Shown here: positions 11,300 to 22,800 of the stretch, one piece after another
Numbering within the stretch: the stretch's first letter is position 1
How the letters are laid out: every line of letters starts with the position of its first letter
Assembly: GCA_029204225.1 (NCBI GenBank)
Contig: CM055106.1
Coordinates: 42,174,368-42,238,367, forward strand
Source of the DNA: Diphasiastrum complanatum
Lineage: Eukaryota; Streptophyta; Lycopodiopsida; Lycopodiales; Lycopodiaceae
Length of the DNA stretch: 64,000 nucleotides
Reading direction: 5' to 3'
Translations under genes and position numbers: made by a program
The notes under the pieces: model-generated
What the model was told of the DNA's origin: nothing
Database searches by the model: none
What the model saw: only the letters and a program-made list of their open reading frames with translations

Positions 11300-12222
11300 T
11301 TTATAAGCTATATGGGCTTCCCGCCAATATAGTCAGTGATCGAGATTCGAAATTTATAGATAACTTTTGGAGGGCGCTATTTAACAAGTTGGAAACTAAG
11401 TTGTCTATGAGCTCCCTGATCATCTCGAAACGGATGGTCAGACGGAAAGGGTCAATCAAGTTGTAGAGGATATGCTATGAGCATATGTCAGTAATAAGCA
11501 AACCAATTGGGAAGAGTATCTTCCGCTTTTGGAATTTGCTTATAACAATACTAAACACACCACTACAGGGTACAGTCCATTCATGTTAATGTATGGATTT
11601 CAACCTAGAGCCCCCATGGCTGTAGGGCTTAGGAAAGAAAAAGTACGAAGTGTTAGAGAGTTTCTTGAGGATATGGAAACCATGATCAAGATAGCTAAAG
11701 CTAATGTGAAGCAAGCGCAAGCGCGAGCTAAACATTATGCGAATAAAACCCGCAGGGATGTTACCTTCCAAGAAGGTGATCGGGTGTTTCTGAAAGTTCC
11801 TGAAGACTCTACCACTCTAAGGATAGGTAAGTGTCCTGAGTTGTCCTCGAGGTATTGTGGTCCATTCACAATACTCAAGAGAATTGGAAGTTCTGCTTAC
11901 CAGCTGGCTTTGCTAGAATCCGCAAAGGTACATCCGGTCTTTCATGTCAGTCGACTGACGTGGGTGATGCGAGAAGGAGACAATATTGTCTCAGAACAAA
12001 CCCTAATAGACTTTGAGGAACCTAATTCCTTGCCACACGAACCAGAGGATTCTGAATATCCGAAACCGCAAAACTCGTTATGCGGTCTTTCGAGAAGTTT
12101 TAGTCAAGTGGAAGGGTGGGTCCCAAGAAGAGTCAACTTGGGAGTCTGTAAGCAAGCTTCGCAAGAGGTATCCTGATTTCATCCTTGAAGATTTCGCTTT
12201 CGAGGACGAAAGCTCCTTTTAG
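11300..12222 (+). pseudogene. Gypsy chromovirus relic: integrase C-terminus and chromodomain
   Basis: Starts inside the integrase core (YGLPANIVSDRDSKF, second catalytic Asp), then loses frame near 11415 and resumes at 11529 with EFAYNNTKHTTTGYSPF. The GPY/F module (SSRYCGPFTILKRIGSSAYQ) and HPVFHVSRL follow. The last part, read in the frame of 12013-12222, is a chromodomain (VLVKWKG, ESTWES, LRKRYPDFI) that in family members guides insertion to heterochromatin. A frameshift around 12050-12090 separates the two. The gag, protease, RT and RNase H are absent. Confidence 0.88.
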
Positions 12223-12232
12223 GGGGGGGAGT

Positions 12233-12590
12233 TGTTATGGCCATTGGCAAACACAAGGGTACATGTGACTCGTTAGTCCCTAAGGGGTCCCGGTGGGGTG
12301 GCACTCAGCCTTGTAGTTTGGGATAATAACCCTTAGGTACTAGGATCTAGAGGGCTTGGTCTATATCCAAGGGTGGGTCCCTAGACTTGAGTAGGACCTA
12401 AGTGCTCTACATGCACAATGTAAATGTGAGAGGCATCCACATGCACATTGGTAACTGTGCATGTGAGGTGTGCATGATCTCCTGGAGGTCTAGCGTTGGT
12501 CCTCCAAGCTATATGGTGGCCTGTGGGTGTAGAGCCAGGTACAGGATAGTGGGTGGAGATCCAGAGTCATCTACCATTGTGTGATCTTGT
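12233..12590 (+). repeat. 3' LTR start of the chromovirus relic
   Basis: A polypurine tract (AGGGGGGGGAG, 12221-12231) is followed by TGTTATGGCCATTGG, the expected LTR start, right after the chromodomain stop. The right end is not defined; the estimate rests on the change back to T-rich intron sequence. Confidence 0.5.
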
Positions 12591-13256
12591 CCATTTTCCT
12601 AATATTGATAATACCAAGAAGCATTCGTCTTAGTTGGAATATGCTATTTGCTTCATCTTTAATGGTTTATTGTGCTTAATGTGTTGCTAAATCTGTGATT
12701 GAACTCATAAATGAATCAAATCTCCTTGCTAAATGGCTCCAGTATGTATGACAAAATTCCAACGAAATCTCAATTTTGAAGCTGTCACTCTAAATTCTGA
12801 AATTTTCATTTGGTCAGTTGCCTTTGATGTTTTGGAGACCTTATGCATTGTATTGGCATTTGTTTCTGCAGTATGGGACTACGACGAATGTTTCTACACG
12901 TAGAGTTTTTCTCTTTACTTCTTCGTCCTTATTCTTTACCATTATAATCTTTCTGTATGTTGTATCCCTTTTCAGAATCTGGTACTAAACTTATGCACTA
13001 CATTGCAAATATTGTGGAAGGCCTGTCAATGGTTCTTTATCACAATAAAAATCAACTGGATTACTCTGCACAACACCCTTTTCATCAAGTGACCATGTGA
13101 ATTTAACCTGAACCAAAAGAAAAGTATGTTTCTATGGATATAATGCTGTAGTATATTGTAGCTTAATTTTTCTCTTGTTGCAGTAAGGTTTGGACTACTA
13201 AATTGCAGTGCAGATTGAAGCATTTCTCACTGTTCAGTTGTCTGAGAGTGTAACAG

Positions 13257-13451
13257 TTGGAGTTGCGAATTCTGGCACACCTTGCAAATTGTAAAAGTAT
13301 GCTTGATGCATTTGAAGCTGGAGGCGACTTTCATTCAAGAACTGCAATGAACATGTATTCTCACATATGTGAAGCTGTGAAGAATGGCTCTGTGATCCTA
13401 GAGTGGGACCAAAAAGCTGGAGAAGACAAACCTCCTGTACCATTGCTCAAG
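13257..13451 (+). CDS. POP: organellar DNA polymerase exon: motif A end and lineage insert
   Basis: 65 codons starting LELRILAHLANCKSMLDAF and continuing GGDFHSRTAMNMY, the helix that follows motif A. The last third (ILEWDQKAGEDKPPVPLLK) is the insertion that distinguishes plant organellar enzymes from bacterial PolI. Acceptor AACAG at 13252-13256; donor GTTTAT at 13452. In phase with both neighbours. Confidence 0.93.
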
Positions 13452-14557
13452 GTTTATTTGACCGCTTTCTAAGTCTGTAGCCTTGTGTGGTTTTAGTATG
13501 CCCTATGTGCCAATTAACTGTGTCGTTACTTCTGATGTCTTTGTAGCAATTCAATAAGTATCATGAATTAATACGTGATGATGTACAACTCATCTTCATA
13601 TGAGAGCTGTTAATTGTATCTATTGTAGGAGCAGTCAGAAAGGTCGATACCAAACATGTGTTGTCAATCTTCCAATACTTTTGTGGTCGGGCTATATAAA
13701 GTCATGGTTGTAGAGGGGATAGACATCTTTATCTTTTCCTTTAGTTGCAATCTTCAGGGTGTTAACTGATAGATTAGCTGGTTTCTGGTATTACTTTATT
13801 TCATTATCCCATGGAGATGGTTCTACTTGATTATTTCATAGAATGTGATTGGACCACTTTGAACCAGCGATCGATGAGGGCTGCATCCTTTGCTTAGGTG
13901 CGCTTGTATCTGGCGTGCCTTGATAACCGAATAAACTTCACTTTCTGTAAAGGCTCAAATTCTCATATCTTTAAGAAATGAACTGATTGTACAAACACCT
14001 GTTTGCTAGTTTCTCATTTTATCAATTAGAACAGTTTTGGCAGTAACACATGTATACTCTGCTAATCCATAAACAACTTCCACCATATTGTAATGATACT
14101 TATCTTAATAGTTTTAAAATCATCCCATAGATCTCTTAATTGATACTTGACTGTTTTGTTCTTCTCAGTTCCCGTTGCCTATACACACACATCATGACTT
14201 TGTGCATTCTTCAAACATTTGATGTGTTCTGTTTTTGCTCTTTTCCAAGTTTTTTCAATCTTATTAGAAGGTATACATTGTTATCGCATGTTGAAGGTAT
14301 ACATTGTTATCGCATTTTGTAACTTGTCGCCAAGTTGTGGTTTCAATCACACCAAGTTTTGATTTATTCCATCTACCGGATGAATTCTTTTGACTTTGAT
14401 TTTGACATCATGATGCAGATAGTTTACCTAGGCAATTGCAAAATAAGTTTGAGATATGCTTGTCCAATTTCAATACTTGTTGAAAGGGTCCATGGTGTTT
14501 TGTAGTCCTTCATATAAGCACATTGTTTGGCATTCAGAGTAACTGTCTTTTCTGCAG
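13452..14557 (+). other. POP: intron (1106 bp), no transposon recognised
   Basis: Ordinary T-rich plant intron with GTTTAT...CTGCAG ends. The only structure seen is a 26-bp tandem duplication at about 14268-14318 (GAAGGTATACATTGTTATCG twice). Confidence 0.75.
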
Positions 14558-14650
14558 GATGTCTATGCTGCAGAGAGAAGGAAAGCTAAAATGCTGAACT
14601 TCTCTATCGCGTATGGAAAAACTGCAAGAGGTCTTTCAAAAGATTGGAAG
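14558..14650 (+). CDS. POP: organellar DNA polymerase exon: motif B (O-helix)
   Basis: 31 codons, DVYAAERRKAKMLNFSIAYG then KTARGLSKDWK. Motif B (R-x3-K-x2-NF-x3-YG form) binds the incoming nucleotide; the Arg, Lys, Phe and Tyr positions are all kept. Acceptor CTGCAG; donor GTTTGT at 14651. Confidence 0.94.
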
Positions 14651-16298
14651 GTTTGTTGATTGAACTGGATATACACTGTTCAAGAAAGGGCTTTCATTTG
14701 GCTTTGTTACAATTCTTGAATGAAGCAAACAAGTGGATACTGCTATCTAGAGGTTTGTTCACTCATAATTTCTTTTTCCACTTATATTGCATACATTTTA
14801 TAATCTATTATGTAAGTATCTGTCCTATTCTAGTAGTTTATTTGCACATAGTAAAGTGTTATTTTGAGCAGCAACAATAGTTTGGGGAACTCTAGTTTGT
14901 GGGATTACACACCATGCGTATCCTTTAAGAAGCTTAGAAGCCGCATACTTATGAGCAAGTATGCAGGTATCTAACCGAAGCTGAGCATCACCCCTGATTT
15001 TTCCAGGTCTATGTCTTTGTTGTCTTCACCTAGACTATTCGAGTAAATCTTTTCATGAGAATGCTCTAGATAATGCAATTTCAAGAGGAGAAACTGTGTA
15101 AATGGTGACTATGGTTGCTTTCCTCAATCAATTTTTTTATATTGTCATGGATAGGTTATTAGGTTGCGAGAATCCGTTCATGCCCGTTGCTAGTTAAAGC
15201 TTATGGCCCTTGAGAAATCATGCTCAAGTCACAGGTGCATTCAGGAAGTATGCAAAGACATGACCATCATCATCTTTAGAATCTTGTAACTTGTAAGTAC
15301 TAATTTCTAAGAGAACAAGAAGTTTAGCTCGTGAGGGTTTGCATGCCCATTGCCACATGGTGGTAGGTACTTGATAACATGTCAACAATCACACTTCTAT
15401 GCACACAACACATCACAATCTCACACATCCAAGAATTTTCAAAAATATAAGTAATAAAGTTTTAAACTATACAATGTACTGACCAGTGACCACTGACAAA
15501 TCACAAATTACAATTCAAGAGTCAAAAGTTTAAACTTTAGTCTTTAAAGTAAGAGCATAAATAACAAGAATTTCAAGCGTGGCCTCAAGGCTCAAACCTG
15601 AGGCCCCATGAGTCATATGTATAACTACTATGCTAGAGCCTAGAGTATGCCACTATCATCTATGTTGAGTACTGAGTGCCCCCCCCCCCCCCTCTAGGCT
15701 CTAGTTGCCCGCCTCGGAAGCTGTCGTCGTGGAGGCCACTGGCATGGCCTCAAGCTCAAGGTCATCCTCCCCATTATCAGACTCACCCTCATCCTCCTCA
15801 TCCTCACCCTTAGTGGCAGATTTTTCATCTGAGTCAGAGGGACTCTCAGAGGTATCTGAGACTATTGGATGGCTCGGACCCTCTCCTGCGCTCCTAGTCC
15901 TACGTGATGCAGCAGCAGCTCAAGCGGTGGGCCTTGCGCAGTGCACACAAGGAAATTGGAATCAGGACTTAGGATCGACATTACTTTTAACTTACAAATT
16001 ACAATTTACAATATAAAGTAGTGAATCGGGGAATTGGCCATCGAAATCAGCCTGCAGCTGCTAAGGCCTCCAGATGGAGTAAAGCATACACATCCTCCTC
16101 CTCTTGTGATCTTGGTGGCAAGTCTAGAATTCTTGCCACATCGATGTCATTGGGATTAACCTATGGAATTAAACCAAGGTCTCAATTCTCAGTACTAGTA
16201 AATGATTTAACAAAAAATAGCAAAGTTAAACGTTGAAACTTGAAGTCTAAAGGTTCTTACTCCAGACTCTAGACAGATCATGGTAGACTCTACAAAAT

Positions 16299-16613
16299 TC
16301 AAACTACCTGTATGGGCTCCTCGGTGTCCCTTAGCTTCTTCAGAAGCCATATGCTGGCATGCACATACACCAACCTCTCCAGTTGCACAGTAGAAAGTCT
16401 ATTCCTCTTCGTATGAATCAGAGAAAACGCACTCCAATTTCTCTCGCATGCAACTGCTGCACAATCTTGCGAGAGGACGCGAATGGCAAGTTTTTGCATC
16501 CTGGGAACATCAATCCCATACATCATCCACCATGAAATAGGGCACAATTCCCTTCCACCCCAATGGCACCTACACGACCGAAATCTAGGTGCTCGGTCCT
16601 GAACGTTTAACAT
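16299..16613 (-). pseudogene. hAT transposase C-terminal dimerisation domain (copy 1)
   Basis: Open frame of 104 codons. Its core, PISWWMMYGIDVPRMQKLAI followed by RVLSQDCAAVACERNWSAFS, is the hAT dimerisation signature: W near the start of the pocket, a conserved SQ, and the ERNWS block. The family uses it to form the multimeric transposase. It is one exon of a disrupted gene, so it is not a functional protein by itself. Confidence 0.85.
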
Positions 16614-17018
16614 TAATCACCATTCAAAATAGTAATAAATACTTACTACTAACTTAGACTTCAATACATACTACATAGATGAAATTTGAATCATGATTCA
16701 TGATGGCACCAATTGGCAAGTAATAATTTATAACTACCAAGTACTCACTACTAGCTAGTATCTTTTAATTACTAATTACATACCTATCTTGATCCCTAGG
16801 ATCAGGATAGACAGAGGAGAGGTAGGAATGCCATCCCTGCCTAAGCTCTCGATCATGGAATTGATCTTGCTTGACCTGAACATGCTCAAGACCCTCTGTC
16901 TCTTGGTGACAAATCTCACCAAGAATCTTGCCATGTCTACAACCTCCTTGACCCATGGTAATCTCGCAATGTCATCAACCAGGAGGTCAAGGCTTAGGAA
17001 TTCTGAATCACTAATAAT

Positions 17019-17020
<2 letters not shown>

Positions 17021-17101
<81 letters not shown>
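17021..17101. repeat. (CT)n microsatellite, 81 bp
   Basis: Uninterrupted TC dinucleotides inside the hAT relic. Long Ser/Leu and Arg/Glu open frames crossing it are artefacts. Confidence 0.98.
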
Positions 17102-17103
<2 letters not shown>

Positions 17104-17268
17104 ACTGGCCTCTAGATTCTGGAAATCTGAATCCACGCAGACAACAACAGGTAACGAGTTTTTTTTGTTAAACGGTTCAAACAAAAAAAAACGGTTTGAA
17201 TCGGGGCGGTTCGAACCGGACGTTTGAATTGTGGTTCTCTCATCAAACTGCGATTCGACACAACATTG

Positions 17269-17974
17269 ATTGGATGCGTTGTCCGTGACAACCTGCATTG
17301 GATTCCTAACAAAGGTCGAATTATAACTCATGAACATTCAACATTGAGCATTCTGAAATCCGCAAACTTCAAACAAGTCACAATGGATGTCGAATTTCAC
17401 AAAATATTGTAAGTGCGAACGTTCAAAACAATAATCACGATTCACAACGTAACTTCAAAGTTCAATGTTGAAACTTGAAAGTGCATACCTGGACAACATT
17501 TTCTTTTCTGACCTCCTCAATGGCCTTTGAGATGTACTCAAACAATCTCCAACCATCCAATGCCATGCCTGGCTCCAACGTATCAATGGACCTCAAAAAC
17601 ATGGTGCCCATGCAAGAAGACACCAATATACTCCATGCAGGGGTCATAGCCAAATGAACGGGGAGGTTGCACAAGTAAAAGCACCTCCTAACAGCAACAA
17701 CAGTTGCATCCCTATTCGACTGCTGGACGACTACCACATAAACATCCTTGCCTCTCAGATGTCCTCGACCCCGTCCCCTATCAACTCCAGCCCTACCAAT
17801 AACACTACTGCCTGCCCCACCTACTGGCACTGTATGAGTCTCTCCAGAAGAAGAAAATGAAATGGGTGCGGCTGCAGCAGCGGAACTAGTGTCAGCTACA
17901 GGTGACGGCTGTGATGTGGAGTCTCGGTGCTCTGCCACACTTGTAACAATAATGTTGCACATGCCACAATGCAA
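17269..17974 (-). pseudogene. hAT transposase DUF659 region with an intron (copy 1)
   Basis: The minus frame 17974-17489 carries LAMTPAWSILVSSCMGTMFLR and ends ENVVQ. A GT-AG gap of 196 bases (17293-17488, donor GTATGC, acceptor ATGCAG) then leads to VVTDNASN, the catalytic-Asp block of hAT transposases. The second hAT at 31-33.7 kb has an intron at exactly the same codon, which supports this as a real ancestral intron. Confidence 0.78.
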
Positions 17975-18127
17975 ATGTTTAAACTTTGAACTTTAATGGA
18001 TTCGATGACAAACACAGACATCTAACAAGTCATAGGTCACATGACACAGAGTCACAAATGCTATCAATTATAATCACTAATTACTCATTAGTAATCAAAC
18101 TATAGACTGAACTTTGAAGTTTTAGCT

Positions 18128-18388
18128 TTAAATCAAACAAGAATCACCTGTGGCTGAAGTAGTAGCATGAGAGTCATCCCCGATCCCGGCAATCCTCAGT
18201 GACTCTGGTGCCTGAGTGCAAACAATGATCTCGTATCCTCGAAGACGTGAAAGATGTGCCCTTATTTGAACGGGGCCACCTCCATAAGCATTCCTGCAAT
18301 ACTTGCAAGTCCACTTCTTCTTGCCTGACGTGCCATAACCTGAATTAAGGGTGACATGATCCCATAAAGGATCCCGCTGTCTGGGCAT
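18128..18388 (-). pseudogene. hAT transposase BED zinc finger exon (copy 1)
   Basis: MPRQRDPLWDHVTLNSGYG leads into a C-x2-C...H BED finger (CKYCRNAYGG, IRAHLSRLRG, then a Cys at VCTQ). The BED finger binds transposon ends. The frame stays open to a stop at 18128 with an apparent splice region near its end. Confidence 0.82.
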
Positions 18389-18499
18389 AGCTAATAGCTA
18401 TCTAGTGTCAACCAAGTAATAGTATTAAATTCAAATTTCAAATAAAAAACTAATCCTAAAACCTGAGCTCTAACCTCACTCTCCCTCATACACAAAAAC

Positions 18500-18740
18500 T
18501 CTCCCTCTCCTTCACACAGTGCGCACGCACGCGCGTGCGCACGTGCACACACACACACACACACACACTCCCTCTCGTCTCACTCATACACACATACATA
18601 CACTCTCCCTCTCTTTCACACACATACACTCCCTCTCCTCTCACTCACACACACACATACACTCTCCCTCTCTTTCACACGCACACACACACGTCACATA
18701 CACTCTCCCTCTCCTATCTCTCTCTCACATACACACACAC
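18500..18740. repeat. CA/CT-rich simple sequence
   Basis: Repeated ACACAC and CTCTCC blocks. The Gypsy element starting at 18741 is inserted in this tract: CACACACAC is found on its left (18731-18740) and again on its right (from 21464). Confidence 0.9.
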
Positions 18741-19115
18741 TGTTACACTCTTACTTATTGCAAACCTTCAGGCGCCGGTTAACCACAAGAGACCGAACGA
18801 TTCACGTGCCACCCCACCATAGGACCTAATCCGGGTCCACCCTCCGTGCCCTGGCCTGTGACCGTATCAAACGGGATCCGGCTTCCATCCTAGACAGTGT
18901 CCCATACCACTGCCTAGGCTCTCAGCCATCTCCTACCTCAAGCTAGCACTCATCCTGGCGGTGCACACGTTGCCCATCAACCTCCTCCTAGGTAGATAGA
19001 ATGGATGGCAAATGCGTCCTCTTCCCCTTGTATACCTCCAAGGAGAGAGACTCCAAGCCATGTGCACACCTAGATCATGACACATGGCAACCATGCAGGT
19101 TCACGAGTCACCGGT
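18741..19115 (-). repeat. 3' LTR of the deleted Gypsy element (truncated)
   Basis: Starts TGTTACACTCTTACTTATTG on the + strand and matches 21017-21395 closely through GAGTCACCGGT, where the match stops. The remaining part of the LTR is missing. Confidence 0.9.
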
Positions 19116-20379
19116 CACCTTTCCCAATCCGACTGTCTCCTGGAAACATATGCTCGAAGCATACTTTCCATAGACTGGTTCGTCCTCTCTGTCTGACCAT
19201 CCGATTCAGGATCTACCAGGAATTAGTTTAATACCATGGTCAACACCCCTAGAGGGGGGAAGACCCTCAGGAAGCTGCTCATGAAACACATCGTTAAATT
19301 CTTGCCTAAGTTTCCTAAAGATTTCACCTTCTGGTGAATTTTCCTGCTTTAGGTTATTAGACATTAATTTCATCAAATTACATTCCTCATGATAGGTAAA
19401 ATCTTTCAACCAGCATAAGAGTTACAATCCACAACATGCATACATTTAACTGTTTCTAGAGTAGAAAGCATATAAGGAGAAGAGATATCAACATTTCCAT
19501 TTAATTCTATGAGTGAGCCGTTATGTAAGAACGACAAACTGTGAGTTACATAGTTTTTCTTCATAGACTTGTTCTTCTCATAGAACCACTCCTTTCCAAG
19601 TATTACATCTACCCTATCTAGATTCATAATGTGAAATTCTAATTTATCCTTATGGGCTTGTATATGAATCGGTAGACATGGGACTATCATGTCCCAAACT
19701 TGGCTTTCCGCTCCTATTGCCAGCTTCACTGTGTATCAGTGGTCACTTTGCCTTGTTTCCACCCTTAGCTTCTGCAACAAAGTAGCGTTAATATAACTGT
19801 GTGTGGAACCATTATCAAATAAAACTGTTACGACTTGGCCACCCACAACCCCTTCATCCGAATGAGGTCATGAGGACCAAAAACAGCCGTGTTAAAACAA
19901 CAATGCTCACACATAGAATTACCAGCAAAGGAAAGATCTACACTAGATATGCTAGAGTTACCTGGCGTCTTATAAGATGCCCCTTTAGCTTTCCATTTCT
20001 TCGGACATTCCTTCGCGACATGACCTGGTTCCATGCAATTAAAGCACATCTTTTCCCTAGCAAAAATCTCAGGGGTGAACAAGGGTTGATGCAATAGCTG
20101 CCTTAACTGCGTCAACTCCTTCGAATCATGCTGATCCCGAGAGTGTTTCGATTGCAAATCAACAATCTGTTGCTGTAGATTGTTAATTGCAAGCAACAAA
20201 GCTTTGGAATCCATGGTAGAGGTAGATACAAGACTAATCTTGCTGGCTCTCAACAATCCAAATGGTATTGTCCATGGCTGCCATAAGGAATAAGAGAGAG
20301 CAAGAAGAAGGATGCACCACCACCCCCACCTCATCGTCTCATGAAAACTTGCATAGGAGAGGCATGCCTCCCTCTCCAT
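19116..20379 (-). pseudogene. Gypsy gag-protease remnant with integrase scrap
   Basis: In element order: coiled region (NNLQQQIVDLQSKHS), zinc knuckle CFNCMEPGHVAKECPKKW, protease active site FDNGSTHSYI (Asn where Ser or Thr is usual in D-S/T-G), stop codon within TRQSDH*YTVK, protease tail with VILGKEWFYEK, then the linker to RT (FHEQLPEGLPPSRG). The last 90 bases (19116-19206) are integrase DGQTER and LRAYVS-like sequence out of place. Clear internal deletion. Confidence 0.85.
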
Positions 20380-21001
20380 GCTTGCCTACCCACTGCCATG
20401 TGGCCTTTCTTTGCCACCTAGCCTCCACATAAGCAATCTTGGCCACCTACCAGTTTTCTTGCCAGCTGGCGGCCAGACACCCCCCCCCCCCTTCATCGCT
20501 GGTTTTTTTCCTCTAACCTGCGAACAGGCTTCCTTCGCTGTCCACCAGCGGAACCAAGACTCAAAAAACCATTTTTTGGTGCGATGGGGGCCCACGGAAC
20601 TAATGCCTACAGTACTCTGCCACCTGTCCACATCTGGACAGTGCCACGTGGCGGTGTATTAAGGACAAAGTTCTGAATTTTTCACTACCTTCGCTGGACA
20701 GACAGCCTTCGCTGTTGACCAGCTGGAAGGACCCACGGAAAATCAGTCCGCTGGTTTCAAAAGGAGCGGATCTGTTGGCTGCAGTCTGCCACCTGTCCAA
20801 GCCTGGACAGTGCCACGTGGCAGGATTCCGCTGGGACCAAAACTGTTTTTTTTACATCAAAAAACTTGAAAAAACAGCACAAAGAAGGAAACGGAAAAGT
20901 GTGTAAAAAACACATTTCTTGCCCAAATTGAATTCTGTCAAAAAATGCAAAACAAACAAGAAATTTGCTTTGGATCAACGCACCTGCTTTCAGCATGTAG
21001 T
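20380..21001 (-). repeat. Gypsy leader with tandem duplication of about 170 bp
   Basis: Two degenerate copies: TCTGCCACCTGTCC at 20616 and 20785, each followed by CTGGACAGTGCCACGTGGC, which can pair with the preceding segment, and preceded by CCTTCGCTG plus CCAGC. It lies between the priming site and the gag start, where packaging and translation signals of such elements are expected. Confidence 0.65.
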
Positions 21002-21014
21002 GGCTCTGATACCA
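21002..21014 (-). other. primer binding site of the Gypsy element
   Basis: GGCTCTGATACCA, complement of TGGTATCAGAGCC, two bases inside the LTR end at 21017. Matches the 3' end of plant initiator tRNA-Met. Confidence 0.85.
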
Positions 21015-21016
21015 TA

Positions 21017-21459
21017 TGTTACACTCTTACTTACTGCAAACCTCCAAGTGCCGGTTAACCACAAGAGACCGAACGATTCACGTTCCACCCCGCCATAGGA
21101 CCTAATCTGGGTCCACCCTCCGTGCCTTGGCCTGTGACCGTATCAAGCGGGATCTGACCTCCATCCTAGACAATGTCTCGTACCACTGACTAGGCTCTCA
21201 ACCATCTCTTGCCTCAAGTTAGCACTCATCCTAGCCGTGCACATGCTCCCCATCCACCTCCTCCTAGGTAGATAGAATGGATCGCAAATGAGTCCTCCTC
21301 CCCTTGTATACCTCCAAGGAGAGAGACTCCAAGCCATGTGCACACCTAGATCATGACACGTGGCAACCATGCAGGTTCATGAGTCACCGGTGAAGTCTAC
21401 AGGCCCAGTCATCGTCCAGTCTCAAGTTTGGGTTTGGGACCCAAGGGAGTTGGGTCCCT

Positions 21460-21465
<6 letters not shown>
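21017..21465 (-). repeat. 5' LTR of the deleted Gypsy element
   Basis: 449 bases with TGTTACAC...CCTATAACA ends on the + strand (perfect short terminal inverted repeat TGTTA/TAACA). Adjacent to the priming site on the left and a CA repeat on the right. Confidence 0.9.
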
Positions 21466-21509
<44 letters not shown>

Positions 21510-21560
21510 CTCTCTCTCTCTCTCTCTACACACGCACACACCACACACACACTCCCTCTC

Positions 21561-21617
<57 letters not shown>

Positions 21618-21640
21618 CCTCTCCACGCACTATCTCTCTC
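21466..21640. repeat. (CA)n and (CT)n microsatellite block
   Basis: CA repeats 21464-21506, CT 21507-21527, further CA/CT blocks to about 21620. A Cys/Val open frame on the minus strand is produced by the repeat. Confidence 0.95.
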
Positions 21641-21714
21641 GGGCTCCTCTATCGCACCAAAAGCTGAGGGGTCAGCTCTCGGGGACCGTGCGGTATATGC
21701 AAAAGAATTTGCAT

Positions 21715-21806
21715 TTTTTTACAGTTTCAAACGACTGAAACAACGTTTCGAAACGGGGTCGTTCCAAACACATTTCACTTTTCGAAACGCATTTCGATGA
21801 AACATT
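21715..21806. repeat. GC-palindrome element, GTTTCGAAAC type
   Basis: Repeated GTTTCAAACGA, CGTTTCGAAACG, TTTTCGAAACGCATTTCG words within 90 bases, in both orientations. A sister form (CGGTTCGAACCGG) is at about 17165-17235 inside the hAT relic. Confidence 0.45.
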
Positions 21807-22800
21807 GCGACCGGCAAGCACATTACTTGACACCTGACTCAATTTCCAACAGAATACATTCGTGATTTGGAAAGCTATTCTTTATCACGTCTATCATAGT
21901 ACATTTGTGGTTGTAAATTCTTGATAGAATCCTTGTCCTAGACCTCTCTCTCCATCATAATACCTTTGTGAGTGGGTGATATTTTGCTTCAAGTCTCAAC
22001 CTCCAACAATTGCATTTGTACACTTATGTAAACAACATCATCAACAATAGTCTACCTTGAACCATCCAATGGAACTTTGGAGCAACAGGGAGAGTTCATG
22101 GAAGAGACATTGCAGAACAATAAGTTGTGAGAGGAAGTTCGATATAGCTAGGAAAGGGTGAACAAGTCAACTTGAACCATCCAATGGAACTTTGGAGCAA
22201 CGAGGGGAGAGTTCATGGAAGAGATATTGCACCCAATGACAAAGATTACACAATGAGGGAATGGGACTGGGGCTAAATTATCTCTACCAAATTTTCTACC
22301 TTGGGATGCTATTTCCAAAATGTTGAACTTAGTGGAAAATCGAATATATCTTCTTGCTAGGCATACTAGCTCACACATTTGAAGATGGGAGTCGAATGTG
22401 GGAATAAGAGGAGTTTTACAACTAGTGGGTAAACCTTAGAGTTGAATGATAGGGAGTGTTGGCATGGGCAATCTTGCAATGATAATTTTGTCTCAAACAT
22501 TGGGTTGTAGTCAATCACCTGATCTTGTCAAAATTCTAGACTTAGGAAAATCGTCAGATAGAACATACTCATACTTGTGAGATATTTATGAAAGGTGGGA
22601 AAGACAATTTGCATTGTTCTTGTCATGTTTTGATTTGCATAATAGGCGAAGACATATTAAAGTCTTCTAGAAATCGTATCACCTATGGAATCAAAGAATT
22701 GGAGTGTCTAGTTGGACTATCTAGAAGTCATATCACCTAGGGAATGAAAGAATTAGAGTATCTAGTTGGACTATTCAATATAGTACGTACCTAGATCTAA
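21807..22800. repeat. intron sequence with two small tandem duplications
   Basis: A unit starting GAACCATCCAATGGAACTTT repeats at 22059 and 22174 (period 115). A unit starting TCTAGAA, with ATCACCTA and TCTAGTTGGACTA inside, repeats at 22666 and 22720 (period 54). No coding or transposon motif seen. Confidence 0.6.

Larger units (their letters stand above)
8695..13256 (+). other. POP: intron (4562 bp) with Copia and Gypsy relics
   Basis: Canonical GTATGA...TAACAG ends. The first 630 bases and the last 650 bases look like original intron sequence (T-rich, no repeats recognised). The middle holds a Copia 3' half (9330-11280) joined to a chromovirus 3' end (11300-12590). Both relics lie on the same strand as the gene. 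Confidence 0.8.
15690..18400 (-). mobile_element. hAT-superfamily DNA transposon relic 1
   Basis: Minus-strand pieces in the right order for a plant hAT of the BED / DUF659 / dimerisation type. BED zinc finger at 18388-18128 (WDHVTLNSGYG, WTCKYCRNAYGG, RAHLSRLRG). DUF659 at about 17700-17489 (MFLRSIDTLEPG, NVVQ), continuing as VVTDNASN at 17292-17269 across an intron-like gap. RFVTKRQRVLSMF-type helices lie near 16950-16800. The C-terminal dimerisation domain is at 16560-16300 (ISWWMMYGID, LAIRVLSQ, ACERNWSAFSLIHTKRNRL). A conserved tail (IDVARILDLPPRSQEEEDVY) near 16150-16050 and an acidic Ser/Asp/Glu tail to 15705 follow. A CT array interrupts it at 17021-17101. Terminal inverted repeats not identified. 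Confidence 0.85.
18741..21465 (-). mobile_element. Gypsy LTR retrotransposon, internally deleted, minus strand
   Basis: The 5' LTR is 21465-21017 (TGTTATAGGGACCC ... GAGTGTAACA in element orientation). The priming site TGGTATCAGAGCC follows at 21014-21002. The leader has a 170-bp tandem duplication. Then come a gag zinc knuckle (CFNCMEPGHVAKEC), a retropepsin-like region with FDNGSTHSYI and VILGKEWF, and EGLPPSRGVDHGIKLIPG of the RT amino end. At about 19206 this jumps straight to integrase (SDGQTER) and then, at about 19115, into the middle of the 3' LTR (19115-18741). RT, RNase H and most of integrase are deleted. Flanking CA repeats on both sides serve as the target site. Confidence 0.88.

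Noticed and set aside
16998-17337. Long Ser/Leu and Arg/Glu open frames across CT/GA arrays (also near 40.8, 42.8, 45.2, 47.6 and 63.9 kb)
   Set aside because: They are direct translations of dinucleotide repeats with no unique flanking protein.
21384-21626. Cys/Val-rich minus-strand open frame
   Set aside because: Translation of the CA/CT microsatellite, not a cysteine-rich peptide gene.
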